64,000 nt of DNA from Planctomycetaceae bacterium. Lineage in GTDB: Bacteria > Planctomycetota > Planctomycetia > Planctomycetales > Planctomycetaceae. This document shows, piece by piece, positions 17,656-26,109 of the stretch. Both the position numbers and the translations under genes were made by a program. Location of the stretch: contig JABISG010000151.1 in NCBI GenBank assembly GCA_018699955.1, forward strand, positions 83,428-147,427. Direction: 5' to 3'. The notes under the pieces are model-generated. The model did no database searches. It was not told the origin of the DNA and was given only the letters and a program-made list of their open reading frames with translations. Each line of letters opens with the position of its first letter. Positions within the stretch are counted from its first letter, which is position 1.

Positions 17656-19083
17656 TCACAACCCAAACGTCGCCGCGCCCGATGCCTGATTCTTATTCAG
17701 CCGGTTGTGACAATGCAGGCCCTCTAGGACGAACTCGGCGATGCTGGCTTCCAGTGATGGATTATCGCTACCGGCGGCGAGATCGGGTTCGAGGGTGGCG
17801 GCGGCGCCCGCGATGCTTTTGCGGAAGCGGGGGATGGCGTCGATGCGTTCGAGGAACTCGGCGGCTGAGGCGCCGTCGCCGGCTTGCAGGCGGTTGCCCA
17901 TTTCGAAGTGTTCGACGACGCTGCGGAATTGTTTGGGGGTGAAGAACTGATCGAAGACGTTCTTGATCGCTTCTTCGATCAGACGGATGAGCAGTGTGTC
18001 TTCCTCGCCCGGTTCTTCCGACATGTTCAGTTCCAGTTTGCCACGCGAACTGGCGGTGAGATAGGCCATGTCGCCGACGCGGGCAACGGTACTCGATTCG
18101 CCGGCCAGTGTGGCGCGGCGTTCGGCGTTGGAGATGAGGTTTTCAAAGTTGGCAATCGACATCCGCACGCTCACGCCCGATGCCTGATTCACGTGCGGAC
18201 TGCTGCGCGCCAGCCGTGCTGTTTCTTCGACAATCTGCTTGAGAAACATCGGCACGACCACGGGCACATCGCCATCGCGGTCGGTCCAGGAATTGGAATC
18301 GGTGATGGCAATGCCCACCTTCCGTGTGAGCGGATAATGTGTGCGAACGACGGAGCCGATGCGATCCTTCAGCGGCGTAACGATGCGGCCGCGATTGGTG
18401 TAGTCTTCCGGGTTGGCGCTGAAGACCATGCACAAGTCGAGGCCCAACCGAATGGGGAAACCGCGAATCTGCACGTCGCGTTCTTCCAGCACATTGAACA
18501 GGCCGACCTGAATCTTGGGACTCAAGTCGGGCAATTCATTCATGCAGAAGATACCCCGATTGCTGCGGGGAATCAGGCCGAAGTGCATCACGTCTTCGCT
18601 GGCCAGATGCCGGCCTTCGGCGTGTTTGATCAGATCGACTTCGCCGATGAGGTCGGCGATGGTGACGTCGGGCGTTGCCAGTTTTTCGTGATACCGTTCG
18701 TCGCGGCCAACCCAATCGATGGGGCAATCGTCCCCTTTCGATTCGAGCAGATCGCGAGCATAACGCGAGACGGGAGCGAGCGGATCGTCGTTGATTTCCG
18801 AACCGGCCACAATCGGCATCACTTCATCGAGCAAACCGGTCAACATTCGCAACATGCGGGTCTTGCCCTGTCCGCGCAGACCGAGAAACAGCATGTCGTG
18901 CCGCGAGAGTACGGCGTTTTCGATTTGCGGGATGACAGTTTCTTCGTAGCCGATGATCCCGGGGAAAATCTCTTCGCCACTCTTAAGTTTCGCCAACAGA
19001 TTGCGGCGCATTTCCTGTTTGACGGGAAGCGAGCGGTAGCCGCTCTCTCGGAGTTCACAAAGCGTACTTGGCCGGTCGGTCAT
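17656..19083 (-). CDS. MoxR/Mg-chelatase-like AAA+ ATPase
   Basis: A 475-residue ATPase. Walker A is GLRGQGKTRML (about 68-78), sensor 1 is FSANPEDYTNRGRI, and the AAA+ arginine-finger/lid segment follows (LKDRIGSVVRTHYP). The Walker B strand ends in MNELPDL, with Asn where most relatives have Asp but with the catalytic Glu retained. The family (ChlI-like, sometimes labelled sigma-54 interacting) usually works with a von Willebrand-A partner to remodel proteins; no VWA gene is adjacent here. A good promoter lies at 19154-19181. It diverges from the Ser/Thr kinase gene. Confidence 0.85.
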   Translation of the reverse strand: MTDRPSTLCELRESGYRSLPVKQEMRRNLLAKLKSGEEIFPGIIGYEETVIPQIENAVLSRHDMLFLGLRGQGKTRMLRMLTGLLDEVMPIVAGSEINDDPLAPVSRYARDLLESKGDDCPIDWVGRDERYHEKLATPDVTIADLIGEVDLIKHAEGRHLASEDVMHFGLIPRSNRGIFCMNELPDLSPKIQVGLFNVLEERDVQIRGFPIRLGLDLCMVFSANPEDYTNRGRIVTPLKDRIGSVVRTHYPLTRKVGIAITDSNSWTDRDGDVPVVVPMFLKQIVEETARLARSSPHVNQASGVSVRMSIANFENLISNAERRATLAGESSTVARVGDMAYLTASSRGKLELNMSEEPGEEDTLLIRLIEEAIKNVFDQFFTPKQFRSVVEHFEMGNRLQAGDGASAAEFLERIDAIPRFRKSIAGAAATLEPDLAAGSDNPSLEASIAEFVLEGLHCHNRLNKNQASGAATFGL

Positions 19084-19096
19084 GGCTGATCCTGTA

Positions 19097-19124
19097 AAAA
19101 CCCTTGCTTGCGCTGCGGGCTGGT
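19097..19124. repeat. Repeat family B copy
   Basis: AAAACCC followed by TTGCTTGCGCTGCGGGCTGG, a sequence found again at 22599 and, as an inverted pair, at 41051-41123. It sits 13 bases upstream of the MoxR-like start, inside its leader. Confidence 0.75.
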
Positions 19125-19153
19125 GTCCGGGAAATTTCTACGATGCATGATCG

Positions 19154-19181
19154 ATTATAGACTGGGGCAAAATAGCGTCAA
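19154..19181 (-). promoter_or_regulatory. Sigma-70-like promoter of the MoxR-like ATPase gene
   Basis: On the minus strand TTGACG (19176-19181), a 16-base spacer and TATAAT (19154-19159). Five of six and six of six consensus bases. It is 71 bases from the start codon at 19083. Confidence 0.7.
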
Positions 19182-19270
19182 CGAGTCGGTTTGAGTCCGA
19201 GCTATTGTCTCGCGCCTGATGGACGGCGTATGATCGACCGACCATTTGCCATTCCGCTGCAGCCGGGTAC

Positions 19271-20857
19271 GTGACACACGACGGATTTGTTGTGACAGAA
19301 CCGAACGCCGATCTCCGCGAGACTGCCGACGACGGGCCTGCTGCCGGTGCGCCTCAGCCGGAAGAAACGGGCAATCTCGCCAATTGGCAACTCGGCGAAT
19401 TCCGCATTCTGCGGCGGCTGGGACGTGGCGGGATGGCCGACGTTTATCTGGCCGACCAGACGTCGCTGCATCGTCACGTGGCGCTCAAGGTTTTGCGAAC
19501 CGAGAGTCTGACCGATGAAGTGCATCTGGAGCGGTTTCGCCGCGAAGCGGAGGCAGCGGGCGGGTTGAGCCATCCGAATATCGTGCAGGTTTTCACGATT
19601 GGCGAAGCCGACGGCGTGCATTACATCGCGCAGGAATATGTGCAGGGATTGAATCTGCGGGAGTTTCTGCAGAAGAAAGGGCCGCCCGACGTTGGCGTCG
19701 CGCTGCACATTTTGAAGCAGGTGGCGTTGGCGCTACAGGTTGCCGGCGAAGCGGGCATCGTTCACCGCGACATTAAGCCCGAGAACATTCTGGTGACCCG
19801 CAAGGGGACGGTGAAGGTGGCCGACTTCGGGCTGGCACAATTGTCGCTTGGCGGCGGAGGCGGGGAGGCGCTGAACCTGACCCAGGCCGGCATGACAATG
19901 GGGACGCCGTTGTACATGAGCCCCGAACAGGTCAGCGGCAAGAAACTCGATGCGCGGAGCGATATTTATTCGTTCGGCGTGACGTGTTATCACATTCTCG
20001 CCGCCCGTCCCCCGTTCGAGGGGGAGACTGCAATGGCGGTTGCGGTTCAGCATTTGAACTCCGAGCCGGCACCGCTGCGAAAACACCGTTCCGATCTTCC
20101 CGACGCATTGTGTCACATCGTTCACAAGATGATGGCAAAGGAACCGCAGCAGCGTTATCCCGATGCGAAGTCGGTTCTGGCGGATCTACGGCGTGTCGAA
20201 AAGTCGATCCGCGATAATCCGCAGGCAGCGGCTGCCGATGTGACGATCGCCGATTTTGATCCGGTGTTGGATACTCAGCGGCTTGCCTCAGTTTCGGCGA
20301 GTCATCAATTGTTGCAATGGGCGGGACGTCATCCGTTGGTTGCGTTTTTCGGCAGTTGTCTGGTGGTTGCCGCGTTTTCGGCGGCGTTGGTGCTTGCGAT
20401 TCAACCGCCGGACCCACGCGACGCGACTCCAAGGACGTTGCCGGCGAAGGCCACAGTTCAAGAGCAGTACGAAATTGCCCAACGTCTGATCGACGACGAG
20501 GACGCCTGGCTGGCGGTCGTTGATCACCAGCGGCCCGACCCCCAGATTCTGCAGCCGGCACGAGAACAACTCGCGCTGCTGTATCTGCGGGAACTCAGGT
20601 TTTCCGAAGCTCAAGAGATATTCGACGACTTCGCGACGATGGACGATGAAACGATTCGCGATAAAGGGTTGGCCGGGATGGCAATCTCCGCATCGCTCAA
20701 GCAGAATTATCAGATGTCACGCCGACTCATCGAAACTAAAGAGCTTTTGCGACCCGACCGGATCAACCCGGACAGCGATCTTGGCAAGTTATTGCTTGAG
20801 GCGAATGATGCGAACCTGAGGGCATTGAAAGAGGATTCGGCTACGGCAGGTCCTTGA
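19271..20857 (+). CDS. PknB-type membrane Ser/Thr protein kinase
   Basis: A 528-residue kinase. The cytoplasmic kinase domain (about 45-310) has LGRGGMADVYLAD, Lys73 in ALKVL, HRDIKPEN with Asp167, DFG at 185-187 and GTPLYMSPEQV. A single membrane helix follows at about 353-378 (HPLVAFFGSCLVVAAFSAALVLAI), then a periplasmic helical TPR-like tail of about 140 residues. The start is a GTG at 19271; a second GTG at 19292 is possible. The tail may sense envelope signals; no PASTA repeats are present. It diverges from the MoxR-like ATPase gene across 187 bases. Confidence 0.92.
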   Translation: MTHDGFVVTEPNADLRETADDGPAAGAPQPEETGNLANWQLGEFRILRRLGRGGMADVYLADQTSLHRHVALKVLRTESLTDEVHLERFRREAEAAGGLSHPNIVQVFTIGEADGVHYIAQEYVQGLNLREFLQKKGPPDVGVALHILKQVALALQVAGEAGIVHRDIKPENILVTRKGTVKVADFGLAQLSLGGGGGEALNLTQAGMTMGTPLYMSPEQVSGKKLDARSDIYSFGVTCYHILAARPPFEGETAMAVAVQHLNSEPAPLRKHRSDLPDALCHIVHKMMAKEPQQRYPDAKSVLADLRRVEKSIRDNPQAAAADVTIADFDPVLDTQRLASVSASHQLLQWAGRHPLVAFFGSCLVVAAFSAALVLAIQPPDPRDATPRTLPAKATVQEQYEIAQRLIDDEDAWLAVVDHQRPDPQILQPAREQLALLYLRELRFSEAQEIFDDFATMDDETIRDKGLAGMAISASLKQNYQMSRRLIETKELLRPDRINPDSDLGKLLLEANDANLRALKEDSATAGP

Positions 20858-20864
20858 ACTAACT

Positions 20865-20988
20865 CGTTCCCAAGCTCCGGCTTGGGAACGCTGATTGTGC
20901 ATGTCGTTTACGAGGACTGGAAGCTCTGCCTCCCACCGGGCGAAGCAGAGCTTCGCGAATGTGGGTTCCCAAGCTGGAGCTTGGGGAC
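20865..20988. repeat. Repeat family C: three hairpins in one gap
   Basis: Three hairpins in a row: CGTTCCCAAG/CTTGGGAACG (20865-20890), GAAGCTCTGC/GCAGAGCTTC (20920-20954), and GTTCCCAAGCT with AGCTTGGGGAC (20965-20988). Hairpins 1 and 3 are variants of a CCAAGCT-GGAGCTTGG type repeat that I recall as common in planctomycete and cyanobacterial intergenic DNA. The set fills the gap between the kinase and glutamate-synthase-like genes and may end the kinase transcript. Confidence 0.8.
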
Positions 20989-21020
20989 CAGAACGGTGTC
21001 AGGCCATTTAGGACATTGAT

Positions 21021-22577
21021 ATGTGGTTCTGGATTTCAATAGGCGTTGCTGCCGCGTTGTTGCTGCTGGTTCTGTTCGATCTTTTGCAGAAGAAGCACGC
21101 CATCCTGCGGAATTTTCCGGTCATCGGCCACTTCCGTTATCTGCTCGAAGCGATCGGACCGGAGTTGAGACAGTACATTGTGACCGACAACGACGAAGAA
21201 CGCCCCTTTTCGCGCGATGAGCGGCGGTGGGTTTATTCTTCATCCAAACGGGCGAACAACTATTTCGGTTTTGGTACCGACAACGACATGGAGATGTCGG
21301 GCAATTATCTCATTATCAAGCACAGTGCGTTCCCGTTGCTCACGCCGCATGCCGGTGATGAAAACTATGACCCCAGCTACCAACTGCCGTGTGCCAAAAT
21401 CATCGGCGGACACCGTGGGCGCAAACGTGCGTTTCGACCGGATTCGGTCGTCAACATTTCGGGCATGAGTTTCGGCTCACTGAGCGCGCAAGCAATCGAA
21501 GCACTCAATCGCGGTTGCCAGATCGCTGGCTGTCTGCAGAACACTGGTGAAGGCGGCGTCTCGCCGTACCATCTTCACGACGGCGGTCTGATCTGGCAGA
21601 TTGGCACCGGATATTTCGGCTGTCGCGATCAGGACGGTCGGTTCAGTTTAGAACAACTTGCCGAAACGGTTTCAAAATACCCGACCGTCAAAATGATCGA
21701 AATCAAGTTAAGCCAAGGTGCCAAACCGGGGGCCGGCGGCATCTTACCCCGAAAGAAGATTACGGCTGAGATTGCTGCAATTCGTGGCATCCCGCGCGAT
21801 CGCGATTGCGTCAGCCCGGCGGCGCATGCGGCGTTTCATGATGCCGACAGCCTGCTCGACTTCGTTGAGACGATTGCCGAGAAGACTGGACTGCCGGTTG
21901 GCATCAAGTCGGCCGTTGGGCAGATTGGATTCTGGGAAGACTTGGCCCGGTTGATGGAAGCCAACAACCGAGGTGTAGATTTCATCGCCATCGACGGTGG
22001 CGAGGGCGGCACGGGAGCCGGCCCGCTGACGTTTACCGACCATGTCGCGCTGCCGTTCTTGAAAGGCTTCGGTCGCGTGCAGCGAGTTTTCGCCGAGCGC
22101 GGGGTCGATCAGAATGTGGTGTTGATGGGAGCGGGCAAACTCGGTTTTCCCGAGAAGGCGTTGCAGTCGATTGCAATGGGCTGCGATTTGATCATGGTCG
22201 CACGGGAGGCACTGCTTTCCATTGGTTGCATTCAGGCGCAGCGATGTCATGTCAATCATTGCCCAACTGGAGTGGCGACGCAAAACCGCTGGCTCACCCG
22301 GGGGCTTGACCCGACACTCAAATCGACGCGTCTGGCAAACTATGTCATCACGCTGCGGAAGGAACTGTTGGCACTCAGCCGTGCCTGCGGAGTACCGCAC
22401 CCTTCCCTGCTGCGCCCCGATGATGTCGAAGTCCTCGACGATCGTTTTGGATCGGTCACCGTGGCGGACCTGTTTGGATTCCCGAGCGGGACTCCGGTTC
22501 TGGCCGACGAACACGCGGTGAAAATACGGGAGATCATGGAAAATTCGATCCAACCAGTATCGCACGCAACGGTTTGA
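21021..22577 (+). CDS. FMN-binding glutamate synthase-family protein
   Basis: A 518-residue protein: an N-terminal membrane helix (MWFWISIGVAAALLLLVLFDLL), then the glutamate synthase FMN/FeS TIM barrel. Signatures are VNISGMSFGSLSAQAIEALNRG, NTGEGGVSPYH, KLSQGAKPGAGG, IDGGEGGTGAGPLTF and CPTGVATQ with the Cys cluster (CIQAQRCHVNHCPTG) that holds an Fe-S centre. It lacks the glutaminase domain of true GltB, so it is the stand-alone type whose substrate is uncertain. AGGAC lies before ATG 21021. Confidence 0.9.
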   Translation: MWFWISIGVAAALLLLVLFDLLQKKHAILRNFPVIGHFRYLLEAIGPELRQYIVTDNDEERPFSRDERRWVYSSSKRANNYFGFGTDNDMEMSGNYLIIKHSAFPLLTPHAGDENYDPSYQLPCAKIIGGHRGRKRAFRPDSVVNISGMSFGSLSAQAIEALNRGCQIAGCLQNTGEGGVSPYHLHDGGLIWQIGTGYFGCRDQDGRFSLEQLAETVSKYPTVKMIEIKLSQGAKPGAGGILPRKKITAEIAAIRGIPRDRDCVSPAAHAAFHDADSLLDFVETIAEKTGLPVGIKSAVGQIGFWEDLARLMEANNRGVDFIAIDGGEGGTGAGPLTFTDHVALPFLKGFGRVQRVFAERGVDQNVVLMGAGKLGFPEKALQSIAMGCDLIMVAREALLSIGCIQAQRCHVNHCPTGVATQNRWLTRGLDPTLKSTRLANYVITLRKELLALSRACGVPHPSLLRPDDVEVLDDRFGSVTVADLFGFPSGTPVLADEHAVKIREIMENSIQPVSHATV

Positions 22578-22598
22578 ATGGGAAATCGAGTCATCGAG

Positions 22599-22623
22599 AC
22601 CCTTGCTTGCGCGACGGGCTGGT
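22599..22623. repeat. Repeat family B copy (variant)
   Basis: ACCC, TTGCTTGCGCGACGGGCTGG, T; differs from the 19097 copy in the middle (GCGACG for GCTGCG). It lies 22 bases after the glutamate synthase-like stop. Confidence 0.65.
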
Positions 22624-22717
22624 TTGACGGTAGATTTTCTGGCATCGATTCTCTACAGTCGCTGGCTCGCCCCGTCGGGGTGTGTCTTGAGGCCGAGGGA
22701 ATGAGGAGGGGGGAGAA

Positions 22718-23632
22718 ATGAGTTCGCGTACCGAATTGGTCGAGAAATTGCGCTGGGAAAAGTTTTCGGTGCTCGACGACGGGTTCGTCTGCCTGGTCGA
22801 TGTGATGGGCGACGATAGTTCGGTGGTGCAGGCCGCCCGCGTCAGCTATGGCGAGGGAACCCGCAAAACCTCCGACGACCGGACGTTGATTCGCTATCTG
22901 CTCAGGCATCGGCACACCACGCCGTTTGAAATGGCCGAAGTCAAGCTGCTCGTTCGTGTGCCAATGGACTGTTGGCGGCAGTGGATTCGCCACCGCACGG
23001 CCAATGTCAACGAATACAGCACCCGCTATTCCGTCGCCATCGACTCGGCCCAGACGACCCCGCCGACGGAATGGCGATCACAGGCTGCCAGTAATCGGCA
23101 GGGTAGCGGCGGGTCGCTTTCGGCTGAGGTCGGCGACGAATTGACTGCCGAAGAATATCAACTGCAACTCGACATGCGCCGCGTGTATCAGCAACGACTC
23201 GACAAAGGCGTTGCCCGCGAACAGGCCCGCAAAGACCTGCCACTCTCGACCTACACCGAAGCCTATTGGAAGGTTGATCTGCACAATCTGCTGCATTTTC
23301 TCAGCCTGCGAATGGACTCACACGCGCAGCAGGAAATTCGCGATTACGCAACGACTATCGGCCGTAAGATCATTCAGCCGCTGTTTCCACTTGTGTGGGA
23401 AGCGTTTGAAGACTACCGGATGCAGGGACGTTTTCTCACGCGGCTCGATCAAGGTGTCATCCAGCGATTGATGCAGCGTGCTGCCAGTGAAGGCACCTCC
23501 CCACCGTTTTCCGATGAGGACTTCCTCGCCGTTCAGGATGAAACCTGGACAGACCTCAAACGTTGCCGCGAACGCGACGAGTGCCGTGACAAGCTGATTG
23601 GGTTGGGGATTGTCGCCAGTAACGACGGCTGA
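22718..23632 (+). CDS. thyX: Flavin-dependent thymidylate synthase ThyX
   Basis: A 304-residue FAD-dependent enzyme making dTMP from dUMP with methylene-tetrahydrofolate. The ThyX motif is IRHRTANVNEYSTRYS (about residues 88-103), and other conserved parts are RYLLRHRHTTPFEMAE and LSTYTEAYWKVDLHNLLHFLSLRMDSHAQQEI (written in parts: LHNLLHFLSLR, DSHAQQEIR). It is longer than the usual 220-250 residues because of an insert around 105-150 rich in Gly/Ser and a C-terminal extension. A strong GGAGGGGGG leader precedes ATG 22718. No thyA is seen in the window. Confidence 0.95.
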   Translation: MSSRTELVEKLRWEKFSVLDDGFVCLVDVMGDDSSVVQAARVSYGEGTRKTSDDRTLIRYLLRHRHTTPFEMAEVKLLVRVPMDCWRQWIRHRTANVNEYSTRYSVAIDSAQTTPPTEWRSQAASNRQGSGGSLSAEVGDELTAEEYQLQLDMRRVYQQRLDKGVAREQARKDLPLSTYTEAYWKVDLHNLLHFLSLRMDSHAQQEIRDYATTIGRKIIQPLFPLVWEAFEDYRMQGRFLTRLDQGVIQRLMQRAASEGTSPPFSDEDFLAVQDETWTDLKRCRERDECRDKLIGLGIVASNDG

Positions 23633-23659
23633 CATCACATCTAACCCACACCCCCTCAT

Positions 23660-23688
23660 TTGACACCAACACATCAACGGATTAGCAT
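23660..23688 (+). promoter_or_regulatory. Possible sigma-70-like promoter of the small cytochrome gene
   Basis: TTGACA (23660-23665), 17 bases, TAGCAT (23683-23688). The -35 is perfect, the -10 matches four of six. It lies 179 bases before ATG 23867, leaving a long leader. Confidence 0.4.
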
Positions 23689-23866
23689 CAATAGGCAGTT
23701 TGTTTTCCGGTCGGCTTATGATGGGACGTTCCGGAACGGCTCAAGTGTCTTCGATGGTTTCGATTGTACGAAACCGTTGACAATCGTTGTCTTGGCCGGC
23801 ACCGCGTTCCTTGTATCTGTCGATGCGCCGCCGGCTTTCCACGCTTTCTTTCCGGAGGAAAAGTTG

Positions 23867-24295
23867 ATGAAACAGTCGCGTCTCATTCGTTGGACCACAG
23901 TTGTCGCCGCAGTTGCCTGCGTCGGACTGATGCTGGGTTCGGTTTCGGCCCAGAAAAAAGCAAAGAAGAAGGCCCGCGTCGCGGACCCTCATCAGTTGAT
24001 GGAAGGTTTGGTCTTCCCCAACTGCAAAGCATTGGGCGGTGCCCTCGGCGCAGAGAAGACCAACTTCAAAGAAATCGCCATGCGTGCCGCTCTGCTCAGC
24101 GAGTCGGGCCACGTGCTGATGGCCGATGGCCGCTGCCCCGATGGCGTTTGGGCTGGTGCCTGCAAAGTGCTGCGTGAAAGCGGTGCCGAAATCGTCGCCA
24201 AAGCCAAGGCCGAAGACAAAGAAGGCGCAGCGGCTGCCTTCAAGACACTGACGTCCAAGGGCTGTGGCGCATGTCACAAAGTCCACAAGAAGTAA
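23867..24295 (+). CDS. Small exported c-type cytochrome
   Basis: A 142-residue protein: signal peptide MKQSRLIRWTTVVAAVACVGLMLGSVSA, a Lys-rich stretch, a helical domain and a C-terminal heme attachment motif CGACHKVHKK. Heme near the C-terminus after four helices is the layout of cytochrome c' (class II) rather than class I. GGAGG lies about 10 bases before ATG 23867; the open frame extends upstream to 23660 but that part has no signal. It may carry electrons in the periplasm. A strong terminator follows. Confidence 0.85.
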   Translation: MKQSRLIRWTTVVAAVACVGLMLGSVSAQKKAKKKARVADPHQLMEGLVFPNCKALGGALGAEKTNFKEIAMRAALLSESGHVLMADGRCPDGVWAGACKVLRESGAEIVAKAKAEDKEGAAAAFKTLTSKGCGACHKVHKK

Positions 24296-24348
24296 AACGG
24301 CAACCGCCGAACCGGCAAGATGCAATCGCCGGTTGAACGAGAATGAGA

Positions 24349-24389
24349 ACAGGCTGGGCTGAATTCGATTTCAGCCCGGCCTGTTTTTT
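24349..24389 (+). terminator. Strong intrinsic terminator after the cytochrome gene
   Basis: ACAGGCTGGGCTGAA (24349-24363) pairs with TTCAGCCCGGCCTGT (24370-24384) over 15 positions with one G-T pair, loop of six bases, followed by TTTTT. It separates this gene from the convergent TPR lipoprotein gene. Confidence 0.92.
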
Positions 24390-24402
24390 GCGCAGTGATC
24401 CG

Positions 24403-26007
24403 TTATTGCCGCTTGCTCACGGAGGGATCAATCAAAATCGCGTGTTGCAGGTCTTTGTCGGCGGCCGAAGTTTCACCGGCCGCTTTGCGTTCCTTCGATC
24501 GCAACAGGTACGCCTGGGCGACCTGCGCGTCGAAGCGTTTTGCCCGTTCGTAGTCGGCAATCGCTTGGTTGTGGTCGCCCAATCCGAGAAATGCATCGCC
24601 ACGTACCGAGTAGATCTCTCGCTGTGAAGAATGTTTTAGCGCCTGCGTGCAATCGTCGAGTGCCTTTTGATACTCTTTTTTTGCCAACCAAACCTTTGAC
24701 CGACCGACCAATGCTTCAGTCGATTTCGGGGCGAGTTTCAGGGCGGTGTTGTAATCGGAGAGTGCTTTGTCCCATTGGCGGTCTTTGGCGTAATGTTTTG
24801 CCCTGTGTTGGTGGTTCTGCGGGTCTTTCGGATCTTTGGTGATGGCCTGATTCAGTGGGGATAACTGACGTAGCCATTCCGCTCTGCGCCAGTATACCTG
24901 AGATTCATCTGTCCGCCCCATCGCAGTTAACACCTTCGCTTTCACGTTCAGCAGGCTAACATCAACAAGCATGTTGTTTGGTGCCAGCTGAATTGCGGTG
25001 TTAATGTCAGTAAGGGCTTTGGAATACTCACGCTCCTGCCAGTAAGAAAGTGCGCGGTTCCTGCGCTGCAAATAACAGTTGGGGGCGACTGCTATTGCCT
25101 TCGAGTAATCTTCAATCGTTTTGGACGCTTCACCCATCGCGTGGTAGGACACTCCACGATTGATGTAGGCAGTTCCTCTGTTTGGATTCAACTCGATCGC
25201 TGCATTGCAGTCGTCAATCGCCTCAGAATATTCTTGTAAAAAATCGCGACGATATGCCGCTCGCACGGTGTACATGCTGTACAACATCGAGCCGGCGTCC
25301 TTCCGCTGAATGAGGTCGTCCAAATCAGCCATACCACCAACAATGTCGTTGCGCCGAATCTTCAAACCAATTTGAAACATCTTGGAAGAAATCAATTTCG
25401 GATCAAGTTCAAGGGCCTTGGCAAAATCTGCATCTGCCTGCTTCCAGGAGTGCAAAAGGAATCGACATTGGCCGCGCAGCTCGTAGGCACCTGCGTTTTG
25501 GGGTGCCAGACGAATTGCCTCGTCGAGAGAGTTGAGGCCGTTTTCAAGATCATCCAATCGCATCAAGCAGTCGCCTTGAAGTTTATGCGACTCAGCATCG
25601 GATTCGTTGAGTTGGATCGCCGCCATGAGATCGGACTTCGCGTTTAAATATCCTTGTCTCGAAACATTGTAGGAATCGATGTAGGACTTTTCGTAATCGT
25701 GAGTGATGGTGAATCCGACCTCGTAACCGGCAGCGAACATTCGCGAGCGGGCCCGTTCGCGGTGGGCAATTGCACTTTGATCGTCGAGCTTGATCGCCTT
25801 GGTGAATTCCTCAATGGCGGCAGTGTATTCTTCCTTCTCGAACAACAGTTTGCCGTCGGCGATCAACTTATCGGCTTCGGAGAGGACGACCGGGGCAGTC
25901 GGGCTTGCCGTTTTCACTGCGCCCGACGATTCCTGCGGCGGCGATTCCTCTCCGGAACCACATCCGAGTACACCCACCATCGACATCGCAAGCATAAGCC
26001 GGTACAT
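24403..26007 (-). CDS. TPR-repeat lipoprotein, tandem copy 1
   Basis: A 534-residue predicted lipoprotein (lipobox VLGC at about 14-17) built almost entirely of TPR units, for example LFEKEEYTAAIEEFTKAIKL and AIADYERAKRFDAQVAQAYL. It is the downstream partner of the gene at 26110. The last 70 residues, the first 28 and the region before the start are nearly identical to that paralogue, whereas the middle is diverged. Some middle stretches look richer in A/T than the neighbours. It is likely a periplasmic scaffold with unknown partners. Confidence 0.85.
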   Translation of the reverse strand: MYRLMLAMSMVGVLGCGSGEESPPQESSGAVKTASPTAPVVLSEADKLIADGKLLFEKEEYTAAIEEFTKAIKLDDQSAIAHRERARSRMFAAGYEVGFTITHDYEKSYIDSYNVSRQGYLNAKSDLMAAIQLNESDAESHKLQGDCLMRLDDLENGLNSLDEAIRLAPQNAGAYELRGQCRFLLHSWKQADADFAKALELDPKLISSKMFQIGLKIRRNDIVGGMADLDDLIQRKDAGSMLYSMYTVRAAYRRDFLQEYSEAIDDCNAAIELNPNRGTAYINRGVSYHAMGEASKTIEDYSKAIAVAPNCYLQRRNRALSYWQEREYSKALTDINTAIQLAPNNMLVDVSLLNVKAKVLTAMGRTDESQVYWRRAEWLRQLSPLNQAITKDPKDPQNHQHRAKHYAKDRQWDKALSDYNTALKLAPKSTEALVGRSKVWLAKKEYQKALDDCTQALKHSSQREIYSVRGDAFLGLGDHNQAIADYERAKRFDAQVAQAYLLRSKERKAAGETSAADKDLQHAILIDPSVSKRQ

Positions 26008-26109
26008 GTTTCATTCCTTTGAAACAACTCGCCCTTACGACACAGCACACGCGCACAGCGGCTCGAACGAGCAGCTTGTAATTTCCGACTGAAGACGTGT
26101 CAATCCCGG

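Noticed and set aside
17884..19089. 401-codon plus-strand frame antisense to the MoxR-like gene
   Set aside because: Phase-shadow of a strongly supported AAA+ gene.
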